A stretch of 64,000 nucleotides of DNA from Candidatus Fraserbacteria bacterium (GCA_029262795.1 JAJCYT010000030.1:285919-349918); one strand, 5' to 3'; positions 34,735-44,333 are shown, counted from the stretch's first letter. Numbers and translations: made by a program. The notes: generated from the sequence alone by a model not told the origin.

Positions 34735-35543
34735 GCTGAACCTCCTGGTTTTCGGGCCTCAAATAATCCGGATTCCGTACTGATATGGAAAGAGCCGTTC
34801 TCATCAATTTGCGTTTGAATATATGTTTGAAGTTGAACCAAACGCTCTTCAGTCAATTCATCTCGATTGATATCAGACAGCAAATAAGCCATAAGTGGTG
34901 CAAACTCTGTCACTTCCAAAGCATTTTTGTGACGGTGAATCTTGATATCTTGAAAATACGGCGCAAGCTGATTGCCTCCATTTTCTAGGCGAAATGGTTT
35001 TGTGAATTGACGTGGATCTGTCATATCTGGTTGAAGGCGTATCATCAAATCACTGAGCTGACGCAAGTGCTCATAACCATTGGTGGATGTGTAAAAAAGT
35101 CCGCCAGGCTTGAGAATTCGGGCAATTTCTTCAAATGCTTTGGGGCGGTTTGATACATGATAAAGCATGTGGTTTGCAATCACTCCATCAAAATGCTCAT
35201 CTAACATTGAAATTGCTTGAATATCGATTACATCAAATTGAAATGGCCCTTTACCTTTGAGATGTTGTTCAGCCTCATCCACCATGCCCGATGAAAAATC
35301 AGACAGTGTAATTTCCCAATCTGTTGAAATCTTTTCCAAATTCTCACGCCACAACCAACCTGGGCCACAGCCCAATTCAAGGATTTTTGCTGACCTTGGA
35401 AATTGAAATTGATCAAACACCCATTGATGCCAGTTCTGTTTGTTCACATTAAAACGACGATATAACTCTGTACGCGCATTCAGATTAGATGCATCACAGT
35501 ATTGGTCCATTAATAGATAAAGCGGATCAGTGCCTTTGTTCAT
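34731..35543 (-). CDS. Class I SAM-dependent methyltransferase
   Basis: A 270-residue methyltransferase. Motif I LELGCGPGWLWREN (near residue 55), followed by TLSDFSSGMVDEA, FDGVIANHMLYHVSN and the LKPGGLFYTST loop, gives a Methyltransf_11/25 fold. The substrate is unknown; the C-terminal 90 residues, probably substrate-binding, are not diagnostic. Three bases separate it from the MOSC gene upstream, and it overlaps the nitrilase. Confidence 0.9.
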   Translation of the reverse strand: MNKGTDPLYLLMDQYCDASNLNARTELYRRFNVNKQNWHQWVFDQFQFPRSAKILELGCGPGWLWRENLEKISTDWEITLSDFSSGMVDEAEQHLKGKGPFQFDVIDIQAISMLDEHFDGVIANHMLYHVSNRPKAFEEIARILKPGGLFYTSTNGYEHLRQLSDLMIRLQPDMTDPRQFTKPFRLENGGNQLAPYFQDIKIHRHKNALEVTEFAPLMAYLLSDINRDELTEERLVQLQTYIQTQIDENGSFHISTESGLFEARKPGGSA

Positions 35544-35546
35544 GAT

Positions 35547-36026
35547 TTATGAAGTAGTGACTTGAGTTTTTATTTTTACAGGATTGCCCACAGAAATTTT
35601 TCCTGTTTCAATCACTTTAGCCAGCACACCAATAGGGTCTTCTGGTTTGCTTTTGTCGCCGTGAGCCATGGCCAGTCGACTACACCCTGTGCGAGGCATG
35701 GTGATTTCAATAAAAGCGGAGTCACCTAACTGAAGTTGATCGCCTTTGTTCAAGGCAACGACATCCAGTCCCTGAATTACCACTTGTTCACCAAAGGAAC
35801 CAGGAAACGCATTGAAGCCTTTTTGTTTTTGCTCCTGAACCCAATCGTAGTCAAGCAAATTTAATTGACGCTTGGGCGCTCGGCCAGCTTTGCGATCGCC
35901 TTCGATGCCGTGGTTGGCAATTAAATTGGCAGAGTCTACGGGGATGCGAATGAAGTCATCATATTGTTCGCCGTACTCTTGGTCTTCGGGTTGATAGACA
36001 ATGCTGTAGATGGTGGCTTCATTCAT
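35547..36026 (-). CDS. MOSC-domain protein
   Basis: A 159-residue protein consisting of a MOSC domain (molybdenum cofactor sulfurase C-terminal). NHGIEGDRKAGRAPKRQLNLLD and FGEQVVIQGLDV are family hallmarks, and the conserved Cys is in MPRTGCSRLA. Such proteins deliver sulfur or act on molybdenum-cofactor-linked substrates; some detoxify N-hydroxylated compounds. A moaC gene lies at 62.4 kb, so the cofactor is made here. Confidence 0.88.
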   Translation of the reverse strand: MNEATIYSIVYQPEDQEYGEQYDDFIRIPVDSANLIANHGIEGDRKAGRAPKRQLNLLDYDWVQEQKQKGFNAFPGSFGEQVVIQGLDVVALNKGDQLQLGDSAFIEITMPRTGCSRLAMAHGDKSKPEDPIGVLAKVIETGKISVGNPVKIKTQVTTS

Positions 36027-36036
36027 TAAAAACTCC

Positions 36037-37122
36037 TTAGCCTTTCCAGGTTTGTTTCAGCACGCGCACCCAATTGCGATGCGTGAGTTTTCTTAAACTT
36101 ACTTTATCATATCCTTCTTCTTCGAGCAGATCGATCAACTTGGGCAAGCCAGCCACATCGCCGAGTTCGTTGGATACATTTGTGCCGTCAAAATCTGAAC
36201 CAAAAGCGACGTGATCAATCCCGATACGACGAACGAGATAGTTGATGTGGCGTACCGTTTCCAACAATGGGGTGTCCAACTCTGTTTTGCCATCCGCTCT
36301 GAGGTCACGCACGTTGAAATTGATACCGATCACGCCTTTGGTTTGACCGATAGCGTCAATCTGTTCGTTGGTCAAATTACGCGTGGATGGACAAAGCATG
36401 TGGGCGGCTGAGTGTGTGACCACCAATGGCGCATTGGTCAGTTCTGCCACATCCCAAAATCCCTTTTGATTCATGTGGGCCAAATCCACCATGATGCCGA
36501 GTTGATTACAGGCTTTAATTAATTCTTGACCAAGCTCCGTCAATCCTGGTCCGGTGTCTGGGGAATGAGGAAATTTAAAAGGAACCCCATGTGCAAATTT
36601 ATTTGAGCGACTCCACACTGGCCCCAAAGACCTTAATCCAGTTTTGTAAAAAACTTCGAGAGAATGGAAATCGGGATCAATCATCTCCGCACCTTCAAAG
36701 TGAAGCACTGCTGCCATGATGCCTTTTCGCAAACAGCGATTGAGTTCGGCAGCATTTTTCACCACTTGAAGTTGACCACGTGATTCAGTTTCCCATTGGA
36801 ACAATTGGGCCACCATACCCATTGCGAAATCCAGCGCGTATTCATATTCAACTTCATCAAAAGATGGAATTTCATAACCTGTTTCGGTTACGATCATGTT
36901 GTATCCAGGCGGCCCCTTAACGGTTGAAGGATGAGGTGGCACATACACAGCAAAAAAACCGCCTCCAAACCCACCGTCTTTCGCCCTTGGAAAATCGATG
37001 TGACCATAACTGCTGCGTTGAAAAAATGAGCGTGGCGGGTCACCTTCCATTGGCTTGTACAAACGCAAAAGCGTGTCGTTGTGGCCGTCAAAAATAGGCC
37101 ATTGTTGCTGGGGTGTGGTCAT
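36037..37122 (-). CDS. Membrane dipeptidase (peptidase M19)
   Basis: Zinc dipeptidase of the renal dipeptidase family, 361 residues. ATG 37122 is preferred: AGAGG lies just upstream, and an earlier in-frame start adds a non-conserved stretch. Metal ligands are seen in FDGHNDTLLRLY (His-x-Asp), HFEGAEMI (bridging Glu), VVTHSAAH (His) and FGSDFDGT (Asp). M19 enzymes cleave dipeptides, including ones with D-residues. There is no signal peptide, so it is probably cytoplasmic. Confidence 0.93.
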   Translation of the reverse strand: MTTPQQQWPIFDGHNDTLLRLYKPMEGDPPRSFFQRSSYGHIDFPRAKDGGFGGGFFAVYVPPHPSTVKGPPGYNMIVTETGYEIPSFDEVEYEYALDFAMGMVAQLFQWETESRGQLQVVKNAAELNRCLRKGIMAAVLHFEGAEMIDPDFHSLEVFYKTGLRSLGPVWSRSNKFAHGVPFKFPHSPDTGPGLTELGQELIKACNQLGIMVDLAHMNQKGFWDVAELTNAPLVVTHSAAHMLCPSTRNLTNEQIDAIGQTKGVIGINFNVRDLRADGKTELDTPLLETVRHINYLVRRIGIDHVAFGSDFDGTNVSNELGDVAGLPKLIDLLEEEGYDKVSLRKLTHRNWVRVLKQTWKG

Positions 37123-37238
37123 CGTCCGCCTCTCACCAAGATTATGATTGCTTTCTGTAAAGACGATATGAAGCGTCACGGCAAGTTTCAAACGCCGATT
37201 CAATTGTCAGCTACGAAATCTTCAATTAAACTGACCCA

Positions 37239-37787
37239 ATGATTGAAAAACCGATCTTAAAAGGTGATCGCGTTATTCTGCGGCCCATCATCAAAGAAGA
37301 TGCCCCTCAGATGTTTTCAGCATTATCTGATAAAGAAAGTATGAGACTCACGGGAACCCAAGCAACGTATACCCTGGAGCAGGTAGAAACATTTTGTGAA
37401 AATATTTCAATGGCCAATGACCGTGCCGATTACGCGATTACCATCAACGATGATCCTACTTACATTGGCGAAGTGGTGTTGAACCAAATTGATTGGGATA
37501 ATCGAAATGCCAGCTTTCGTATCGCCTTAAGCAACCAAAAATATTTTGGCAAAGGCTATGGCACCGACGCAACCAAACTCATTCTTGCTTATGGATTTGA
37601 AACACTGAGGCTCCATCGCATTGAATTGGAAGTGTATGACTTCAATCCACGCGCTCAGCACGTTTACGAAAAAGTCGGCTTCATCCGTGAAGGCTTACGG
37701 CGTGATGTGTTGCTCTGGGGTGAAAAATATCAAAGCGCTATCATCATGAGTATTTTAGCGCCTGAATACCAAGCTTTAGCGAAATAG
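37239..37787 (+). CDS. GNAT acetyltransferase (RimJ/RimL-like)
   Basis: A 182-residue acetyltransferase with the pattern VILRPIIKEDAPQMF, YIGEVVLNQIDWDNRNASFRIAL, the acetyl-CoA loop KYFGKGYGTDATKL, and LHRIELEVYDFNPRAQHVYEKVGFIREG. Highly typical of ribosomal-protein-like or spermidine N-acetyltransferases. Divergent from the dipeptidase. The target is not known. Confidence 0.9.
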   Translation: MIEKPILKGDRVILRPIIKEDAPQMFSALSDKESMRLTGTQATYTLEQVETFCENISMANDRADYAITINDDPTYIGEVVLNQIDWDNRNASFRIALSNQKYFGKGYGTDATKLILAYGFETLRLHRIELEVYDFNPRAQHVYEKVGFIREGLRRDVLLWGEKYQSAIIMSILAPEYQALAK

Positions 37788-37790
37788 AAT

Positions 37791-39128
37791 TTAGATTCGT
37801 TCCCACCCTAGGGGCGTGGACAAATTAGGCAATCCACCTTGAAACATCACCCTGGCGCGCTGAATCCGCAAACCGCCCAGACCAGCAACGGTTTCATACA
37901 CAAATGGCATTAAGGGCGATGCCACCAGCGCCATTTTTTGCCTCAAAAGATCACTGCGCTCGGTGCGCTCAGTCCAGCCAATGGAATCATCCATATATGC
38001 TTGAAACACTTCGGCATAATCTTCCAGGGCGTTGGTTGTTGCATAATCAGAGACAAAATCAATCGTGCCTTCCTGGCTTTGATTGTAAAGCTGTGAGTAC
38101 TGATTACGCTGTTGGAAAGTGAGCACAGTATTCCAGGCCAAATGGCCCAATTCATGCTGGAACGTACCTGCAAAGGCTTCCAATCCCAAACTGACTTTCA
38201 CCGCAATTCTTTGACCTGTGTATAAGCCCGCGATATTGGAGGTGGGATCATTGCCAGGGCGCAATGTTTGCAGGGTGACCACTTGGCGTAATGTGCTACG
38301 TAAACGATCTGGAATTGATTTAAGCACCACATAGATGACGCCGTATTGTGCATTTTGAAATCCATTCCCGACTGGCACACCGAATTCTTCCAGGATCAAA
38401 TCTTTCTTGATCTGAGTGGAAACCGTATCGGCCATGGCCACCATGCTGATGAGTTGAGACAATCCATCGGCAGCTGTGTTCGTTAATTGCGGGCTCAACT
38501 TCAAGGTCACCCAGACATCCAGTAAAAATTCGAGACGATCACCCTCAATGTTGGTCAACGCTTGAATCTGCCTCAGCAGTTCAATTTGGCCTCCTCTAAA
38601 GGGGATATCGAGCGATCGGATTTCGCCAGTTAATTTCAAGTGGGCCAATTCAAATTCATCAGCACCCAAACCTGCACCAATGAGTTCTGGTTCATTAAGC
38701 AGGCGCATCCAGGAGGCCAGTCTTTGAACATCGCTATTGGCTAGGGGGCTGTTAAACAACACCGTAAGTTCGGCCTCAGACAAATTGTCATCGGGTTGGC
38801 CTTGCTCAAAAGCGTAACTTTGCAAAAAGGCAATGGATTCATCGGTTAAAAAACTGAGAATGAGTGCGCGGGTGGCGGCATACGGGGAAGGCGATTCGCT
38901 TAATAATCCAATCAAAGCAGCCTGATCCCCAGCAATGAACAGATCGAGCAGCACCTTTGGCCCAAAGCGTGGATCAGCATCCAGCAGGTGGCCTTCGTCA
39001 TCGCCCTCAAGCGAGAACTGTGCCGGTGTCAGCGAAAATGCGTCCGCTTGTGCCCACCCTGCAGTGGAGGCCAGGCCCAGGGTCAATCCCAAAAATAAAA
39101 TGACAATTTTAATATTAATCGCTTTCAT
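37791..39128 (-). CDS. Secreted zincin metalloprotease-like protein
   Basis: A 445-residue secreted protein. A signal peptide (cut near AGWAQA) leads into a long alpha-helical region of about 270 residues with no recognised domain. The C-terminal part has a zinc-binding QHELGHLAW (near residue 322) and, about 48 residues on, TTNALEDYAEVFQAYM. The Glu of EDYAEVF is the likely third ligand, the pattern of lethal-factor-like (M34) and related putative peptidases. Protease activity is inferred. The start at 39128 is chosen for the signal peptide; no good ribosome binding site is seen. Confidence 0.72.
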   Translation of the reverse strand: MKAINIKIVILFLGLTLGLASTAGWAQADAFSLTPAQFSLEGDDEGHLLDADPRFGPKVLLDLFIAGDQAALIGLLSESPSPYAATRALILSFLTDESIAFLQSYAFEQGQPDDNLSEAELTVLFNSPLANSDVQRLASWMRLLNEPELIGAGLGADEFELAHLKLTGEIRSLDIPFRGGQIELLRQIQALTNIEGDRLEFLLDVWVTLKLSPQLTNTAADGLSQLISMVAMADTVSTQIKKDLILEEFGVPVGNGFQNAQYGVIYVVLKSIPDRLRSTLRQVVTLQTLRPGNDPTSNIAGLYTGQRIAVKVSLGLEAFAGTFQHELGHLAWNTVLTFQQRNQYSQLYNQSQEGTIDFVSDYATTNALEDYAEVFQAYMDDSIGWTERTERSDLLRQKMALVASPLMPFVYETVAGLGGLRIQRARVMFQGGLPNLSTPLGWERI

Positions 39129-39180
39129 ACTTTTAAAGATACCAAATTTTTTCAATTTCAGACAACCCATCTAGGTTACA

Positions 39181-39209
39181 TTGCCTGTTTCTATGGGCTC
39201 TGATATACT
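39181..39209 (+). promoter_or_regulatory. Extended -10 promoter of the TlpA/ResB operon
   Basis: TTGCCT, a 17-base spacer and TGATATACT (extended -10). The likely start codon at 39220 is only 11 bases past the -10 box, so the mRNA leader would be very short. Confidence 0.6.
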
Positions 39210-39219
39210 CCGGCACGTT

Positions 39220-39876
39220 ATGCTTCGTAAGCTTAGAATTGCGTTGGTTGGTGTATTTGTGGCTGTTGGCGTGGGTGTGTTGGGGTTGGTGTTTTACTCC
39301 TATTTTATCTCCAATACCACCGGCCAGCTTCGTGTTCGTGGCGAAACGGCAGTCAATACCAGCGCCGAAATTCTGACCACCAGTCGGGGCGAGTTTATCG
39401 ATAAAACCGTACCATCCCAAGTGGATCAAAACCCCGCACCATTTATGACATACGAAGCGCCAGATTTTGAACTGACCGACTTGGAAGGCGATGCTTTTTC
39501 ATTATCCCAATTCAAAGGCAAGCCTGTGTTGTTAAATTTCTGGGCCACATGGTGCCCGCCCTGTCGCAAGGAAATGCCTGATTTACAAGCTTTTGATGAA
39601 AAATATGGTGAACAAGTTCAGGTGTTGGGTGTCAATTGGGATTATCAATCGGACGTCAGTGAAGAAGTGCGCGAATTTTTGGATGAGTACGATATCACCT
39701 ATCCCAATGTGTTGGACAAATCCGGTGAGGTGTTTGTGAAATATCAACTCACGGGATTGCCGGTCACCTATTGGATTGATGAAGAAGGCGTGATTCGTGG
39801 CATCTGGTTCGGTGCAATGAAAGAAGAAGATATTGTGACCGGCTTCCAAAAAATTACGGATGTGATCGATGAGTAG
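39220..39876 (+). CDS. TlpA/ResA-type thiol-disulfide oxidoreductase
   Basis: Membrane-anchored thioredoxin of 218 residues. ATG 39220 is chosen because an earlier in-frame TTG is the -35 box. One N-terminal helix (residues 5-30) anchors it; the thioredoxin fold faces outside, with PDFELTDLEGDAFSLSQFKGKPVLLNFWATWCPPC and the redox pair Cys112/Cys115. TGLPVTYWID holds the cis-Pro. It overlaps the ResB gene by eight bases; by analogy with ResA it would reduce apocytochrome c for heme attachment. Confidence 0.92.
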   Translation: MLRKLRIALVGVFVAVGVGVLGLVFYSYFISNTTGQLRVRGETAVNTSAEILTTSRGEFIDKTVPSQVDQNPAPFMTYEAPDFELTDLEGDAFSLSQFKGKPVLLNFWATWCPPCRKEMPDLQAFDEKYGEQVQVLGVNWDYQSDVSEEVREFLDEYDITYPNVLDKSGEVFVKYQLTGLPVTYWIDEEGVIRGIWFGAMKEEDIVTGFQKITDVIDE

Positions 39877-41281
39877 TCAAGCACAATCTTCGACGCCTTC
39901 TCCTGGTTTGATGGGTAAAATTGGCAGTGACTTGTGGAAATTTTTCACCTCTATTCGCCTTGCCATCGTATTAATTGCATTGATCGCGCTGGTTGGATTG
40001 ATCGGCACATTTTTTCCTCAGGCGGACAAGACGCGCAGTGTGGACTACATCGAACAATATGGTTTAGAAACCTATCGTTTGATTCAAACCTTTCAATTAG
40101 ACACGATTTTCAGCTCTACTTATTTTTTATTCATCCTGTCTGTCTTTTTTGTAAATATGGGAGCCTGCACGATCAAACGACTCAAAGCTTCCTTCCGTTA
40201 TTCAAAACTGAAACAAACTGTCATGCCGCCACAAGCTTTTGAACGAATGGCAGTCAGTGAAACAGTGGAAAATATTTCAGCGGAAAATAATTTATTAGAC
40301 ACTGCCAGATCAACGTTGAGAAAAAAACACTATCATGTTCAAGAAGTTAAAGGTCAATTACTGGCCGAAAAATTCCGTTGGGAACGTTTTGGAATCGATG
40401 TGTTTCACATCGGCATCATGGTATTGCTGGTCGGTGGTATGATGACGTTTGTGTTGGGCGATCGCTATTTCCAGGTGGCTCATGAAGGCGAAGAGTTTGT
40501 GGCCCCTGGTGGCGATTTTTCCGTTCGAGTGGACAAGTTTTGGAGCGAAAATTACGCCGAAACCGAACGCGTAATGGACTGGCACACCACCTTGACTGTT
40601 CTTGAAGAAGGCCAAGAAATAAAGACTGAAACGGTTCAAGTGAACGTACCCATGTATCACAAAGGCATTCACTTTTTTCAATCGTCCTTCGGTCAGGATT
40701 GGGAAGAAGCTGCCGAAGTAAAGGTGCGGATCGAAAGCGCTGATGGCACAAATTTGGGCGAATACCAAGCGGCACTTAATGAAAATGTACCTTTGGGGGA
40801 CACGGGCCTCAGGCTCAATGTGTTTGCCTTCTTGCCCGATTGGGCCTTGACTGAAAATCAGGTTGCCTACAGTCGATCGCAAAAACTGAACAACCCTGGT
40901 GCTTTCCTGCGCATCTATGATGAAGACGATCAACTGGTGCATCAAAATTGGGCATTTTCTCAACCCAACATGCAGTTGCTTCAAGACACGGTTTCACCGG
41001 AGCGTCCATTTCGTTTATATCTCATTGGCATGAATGCGCCTGAATTTACAGGTATCCAGGTGAATTATGACCCTGGTTACAATGTTGCCATTGCAGGCTT
41101 TGTGCTGATGATGGCTGGTATTCTTGTTCATCTGTATTTCACGCATAAGCAAATCTGGGTGTTTGTTGATACAGCGGAACAAAAGCTGTATGTGGGGGGC
41201 AAGGCGCGTCATCACTCCAAAGGTTTTGAAACTGAATTTGAGCAACTGGTGAAACAATTCAAACCTGCTGAAACTTCTTAG
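39869..41281 (+). CDS. resB: ResB-family cytochrome c maturation protein
   Basis: System II cytochrome c synthesis protein, 470 residues. Helices at about 30-50 (SIRLAIVLIALIALVGLIGTFFPQ), 85-105 and 170-190, a large outside domain, and a final helix near residue 405 match ResB/Ccs1. IGTFFPQ after helix 1 and GMMTFVLGD after helix 3 are typical. ResB works with ResC/CcsA to carry heme out and attach it. No ResC gene is next to it here. Confidence 0.92.
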   Translation: MSSQAQSSTPSPGLMGKIGSDLWKFFTSIRLAIVLIALIALVGLIGTFFPQADKTRSVDYIEQYGLETYRLIQTFQLDTIFSSTYFLFILSVFFVNMGACTIKRLKASFRYSKLKQTVMPPQAFERMAVSETVENISAENNLLDTARSTLRKKHYHVQEVKGQLLAEKFRWERFGIDVFHIGIMVLLVGGMMTFVLGDRYFQVAHEGEEFVAPGGDFSVRVDKFWSENYAETERVMDWHTTLTVLEEGQEIKTETVQVNVPMYHKGIHFFQSSFGQDWEEAAEVKVRIESADGTNLGEYQAALNENVPLGDTGLRLNVFAFLPDWALTENQVAYSRSQKLNNPGAFLRIYDEDDQLVHQNWAFSQPNMQLLQDTVSPERPFRLYLIGMNAPEFTGIQVNYDPGYNVAIAGFVLMMAGILVHLYFTHKQIWVFVDTAEQKLYVGGKARHHSKGFETEFEQLVKQFKPAETS

Positions 41282-41309
41282 AGAAACCTAACTTCAATCC
41301 TGAATAACT

Positions 41310-41385
41310 CATCCATTGAGGTTGGAATCTATATGGATTGAGCTTATCGTAGGCCCTCGCCTTCGGGGGATGACAAACGAAATTT
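41310..41385. repeat. Possible degenerate palindromic repeat
   Basis: GGAATCTATATGGATTGAG, then CCCTCGCCTTCGGGGG and ATGACAAACG. The order recalls short palindromic intergenic elements in other bacteria, but only one such copy is recognisable in this window. Confidence 0.3.
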
Positions 41386-41430
41386 CACTTGATTCTATTA
41401 ATCGCACTTTAAATCAGAAAGGATATAGCT

Positions 41431-42345
41431 TTGGCGCAAGTTGGACTTGAAGACAAGCAGTCCTTAAATGTTCGCATTGCGCTTGGCTTGGCAGTGCTTT
41501 ATCTGGTTTGGGGCAGTGTGTATATCGCTGTGAAAGAGGCGGTTGGTTTCTGGCCGCCGTTTTTGCTGGTAGGTATCCGCTTTTGTATCGCGGGATTCAC
41601 ATTGTTGATCTGGGCACGCTTTCGCCAGAAACCTTGGCCTGAAACTTGGAAACAGTGGCGCAATGTCTGTTTCGTTGGGTTTCTTATGGTCACAGGCACC
41701 AATGGTGCAATTACCTGGGGCATCCAATATGTAGATTCTGGCCTGGCCTCGGTGCTGGTTGCCACCATGCCGTTGTGGTTGATCTTGTTGGAATCGTTGC
41801 GCCCTGGCGGTGACCGGCCCCACTATCTAGCATTTGTCGGTATTGCTTTGGGACTTGTGGGTGTTGGGATGCTGGTTCAGCCCAACATCGGCGTACCAGA
41901 AAATGTTCAAACCTTGATGGGCCAAATCGCTATTTTGGGTGCAGCTGTGGCTTGGGCAGCCGGCTCAATCTTTATGAGGCAATTTGTTATGCCACCTTCG
42001 GTGGTGATGGGAACGGCATTGCAGATGATGTTTGGTGGCTTTGTGCTGGTTTTGATTGGCCTGAGTCTTGGGGAAGTCCAACGCTGGCCGATGCAATTTG
42101 AGTGGATGCCTGTACTCGCTTTTTTATATATGACGTTTGTCAGTTCAGTTGTTGCCTACAGCGCCTATCAATGGCTCATTCGAAACACCCGTCCTGCACT
42201 GGTGGCAACGTATGCTTACGTTAATCCAGTCGTTGCCATTTCTTTAGGCGTTTGGATTGGTCAGGAAACCCTGAACTTAAACATCCTTTTAGGCAGTACG
42301 CTTGTGTTGATTGCTGCCTTTTTGATCCAACGTGTGCGTCATTAA
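41431..42345 (+). CDS. EamA/DMT-superfamily transporter
   Basis: A ten-helix inner-membrane permease of 304 residues made of two EamA repeats. LAVLYLVWGSVYIAVKEAVGFWPPFLLVGIRF opens the first; the second ends with RNTRPALVATYAYVNPVVAISLGVWIGQETL, a classic EamA signature. It resembles YedA. TTG 41431 is used as start, with AAAGGA seven bases upstream. Such proteins usually export metabolites or amino acids; the substrate is unknown. Confidence 0.9.
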   Translation: MAQVGLEDKQSLNVRIALGLAVLYLVWGSVYIAVKEAVGFWPPFLLVGIRFCIAGFTLLIWARFRQKPWPETWKQWRNVCFVGFLMVTGTNGAITWGIQYVDSGLASVLVATMPLWLILLESLRPGGDRPHYLAFVGIALGLVGVGMLVQPNIGVPENVQTLMGQIAILGAAVAWAAGSIFMRQFVMPPSVVMGTALQMMFGGFVLVLIGLSLGEVQRWPMQFEWMPVLAFLYMTFVSSVVAYSAYQWLIRNTRPALVATYAYVNPVVAISLGVWIGQETLNLNILLGSTLVLIAAFLIQRVRH

Positions 42346-42407
42346 TTTTGTTCTTTCCCTTTAAATATGTTTTATTAATCTCATAAAAGAGAATCAAGGG
42401 GGATTAC

Positions 42408-44321
42408 GTGCAACCCAATCAACCTCACGCCAAGTTCCGAATTTGGGTGCTGGCTTTGCTTCTTGGGGCTTTGTTTGTTCCACTCAGCATCACCCTGGCT
42501 CAAGGAACGGACGAAGCCACGGCTTCAGAAATTGCCCATGCTGCCGATGCCAATGGCAACGATCGCATTGACGACAGCGAAATGGAAATGCTGATCAGCT
42601 ACTGGATTATGGGCGAAACCGTGCCTGGTACCGATCACATGATCAACGATGACATCATCGAAATTTTATTCATCTGGTGGATCACTGGAACAGATCTCGG
42701 AGAAAGCGGAGGCGCTACAGATGACCCACTGCCAAGCCCTCGTCCTGACACCCGCGATTTGGACTATGGGGATGCACCTGATGCGTTAGGATCACCCGAT
42801 ACAGGTATGCCTGACCCATATCCAAGTTTGAGAGAACATGACGGGGCACGACACTTTCCAGGCCATCTCTGGCTAGGCAAAGCTCGTAATTTTGAAGACA
42901 ATGCCAAAGTCATTGACGATGATGAATTTGATGATTCCGACTACGCTTTTGTAAAAGATGACCTTGGTGGTGTGCCGATCGTTTTGTTTGAGGCCAATGT
43001 TACGACCGATGCTTCGTATCCTTATCGATTTGCCTTCTTAAACGTGTTGGTGGATCAACGCAGCGCCAATTGCCGACTTGAAGGATGGGGTAATGACGAT
43101 GTGGTGGTGTTTAATGCCCCCATCATGATCACCCCTGGTGGCACAACTCGAATGAGTGTGCTGACTGAGCTAAAAGAAATTCCTGGTGACAACAAGTGGA
43201 CGCGTATCACCATCACGCCGTATGAAGTTGAAGCCTCTGGCGACTACTGGGATGGCAGCACAGATGAGCCGTTTACAGATGGGGAAACTGAAGATTATTG
43301 TCAAACAACGCCCACTTCATCCCCCCCAACAGATCCGCCCCACATCTATTGGCCTATTTGGCTTTATGAAGGAAAAACATTCTATCCTTTAGGCTTCCCA
43401 TTGGGCCTTGCTGTCAGCGCGCTTAAACCTGGTTTGACAGCCAATGTTGACCCTGGAAATCCTTTACCTGTAGGTGCGACTTTCGATGTTGGAAAAGTTG
43501 GCCTCAATGTTCCAAAAGCTGCATTTGCGGGATTGAAAACATTGCCGCCAGCCAGTGTTAGGTTGTTTAAGAATGGGCAATTTGTTGGGGAAATATGGTT
43601 TGAATTTGAAATTCACGAAGGACCTCCACCACCGGATGATGATCCAGATCCGGAAGATCCTGTGCCACCACCACCACACGTCACCTGGGAATTACAGTTG
43701 AATGATGGGCAAGGGTTCTATCCATTGCCAGATTCAATTGAGCGTAATTTGCCAAAAGATCCAAGCTTTGTGGAAGATCTTGAGTTTCCATTCCCAGAAG
43801 GCGGCATCAGCTTTGCCAACAAACCTGGAAATCATGGCGTGGAAGTGCCAGCAGAACTCCTGGACTCTCTCGGTGGCAAAGAAGCGATGATTAACGTGGT
43901 TGATCTAGACTTAAACATTGTGGTGATGTGGTTGTGGATCACCTTTAAAGAACCGGAAGAAAAAGAAGATCAGGAAAAACCACAAACGCCAAGAGCGCCA
44001 AAAATCACCAGCGTTGACCATCCCATTTCAATGGTAGGCGACCTGATTCAACATCCTGTGACCGTCGGATTTGAAGATGCAAATGGCGATTTGATCAGTC
44101 TGCGCGTAGAAACCCTGCAAGGGCCGAGTGCCGGAAATCCACCTCAGGAACAAAGGGTCAACTTTGGCAATCGGGTCAGTGGGAACTTTACGTTCCAAAT
44201 CTCCTGTTTGAACGAAGGCAACACACCTTTTCAGGTCGTTGAAGAAATCACGATTGTTGATGCACAAGGGTTGGAAGGCAGTCAGCAGATCACTTATAGC
44301 TGCCAACCTCGACGTTCTTAA
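42408..44321 (+). CDS. Large secreted surface protein with dockerin-like and GEVED domains
   Basis: A 637-residue protein starting at GTG. Signal peptide to about residue 31 (ITLAQG). Residues 43-100 carry two dockerin-like calcium loops (DANGNDRIDDSEMEMLISYW, then INDDIIEILFIWWITG). A GEVED-type domain runs from DLDYGDAPDALGSPD through DGARHFPGHLWLG to GETEDYC. Two related repeats of about 100 residues follow, PHIYWPIWLYEGKTFYPL and PHVTWELQLNDGQGFYPL, split by Pro/Asp-rich linkers. The last domain has VDHPISMVGDLIQHPVTV. Probably a calcium-stabilised, cell-surface or released adhesin-like protein. Confidence 0.78.
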   Translation: MQPNQPHAKFRIWVLALLLGALFVPLSITLAQGTDEATASEIAHAADANGNDRIDDSEMEMLISYWIMGETVPGTDHMINDDIIEILFIWWITGTDLGESGGATDDPLPSPRPDTRDLDYGDAPDALGSPDTGMPDPYPSLREHDGARHFPGHLWLGKARNFEDNAKVIDDDEFDDSDYAFVKDDLGGVPIVLFEANVTTDASYPYRFAFLNVLVDQRSANCRLEGWGNDDVVVFNAPIMITPGGTTRMSVLTELKEIPGDNKWTRITITPYEVEASGDYWDGSTDEPFTDGETEDYCQTTPTSSPPTDPPHIYWPIWLYEGKTFYPLGFPLGLAVSALKPGLTANVDPGNPLPVGATFDVGKVGLNVPKAAFAGLKTLPPASVRLFKNGQFVGEIWFEFEIHEGPPPPDDDPDPEDPVPPPPHVTWELQLNDGQGFYPLPDSIERNLPKDPSFVEDLEFPFPEGGISFANKPGNHGVEVPAELLDSLGGKEAMINVVDLDLNIVVMWLWITFKEPEEKEDQEKPQTPRAPKITSVDHPISMVGDLIQHPVTVGFEDANGDLISLRVETLQGPSAGNPPQEQRVNFGNRVSGNFTFQISCLNEGNTPFQVVEEITIVDAQGLEGSQQITYSCQPRRS

Positions 44322-44333
44322 AACCAATAAATA

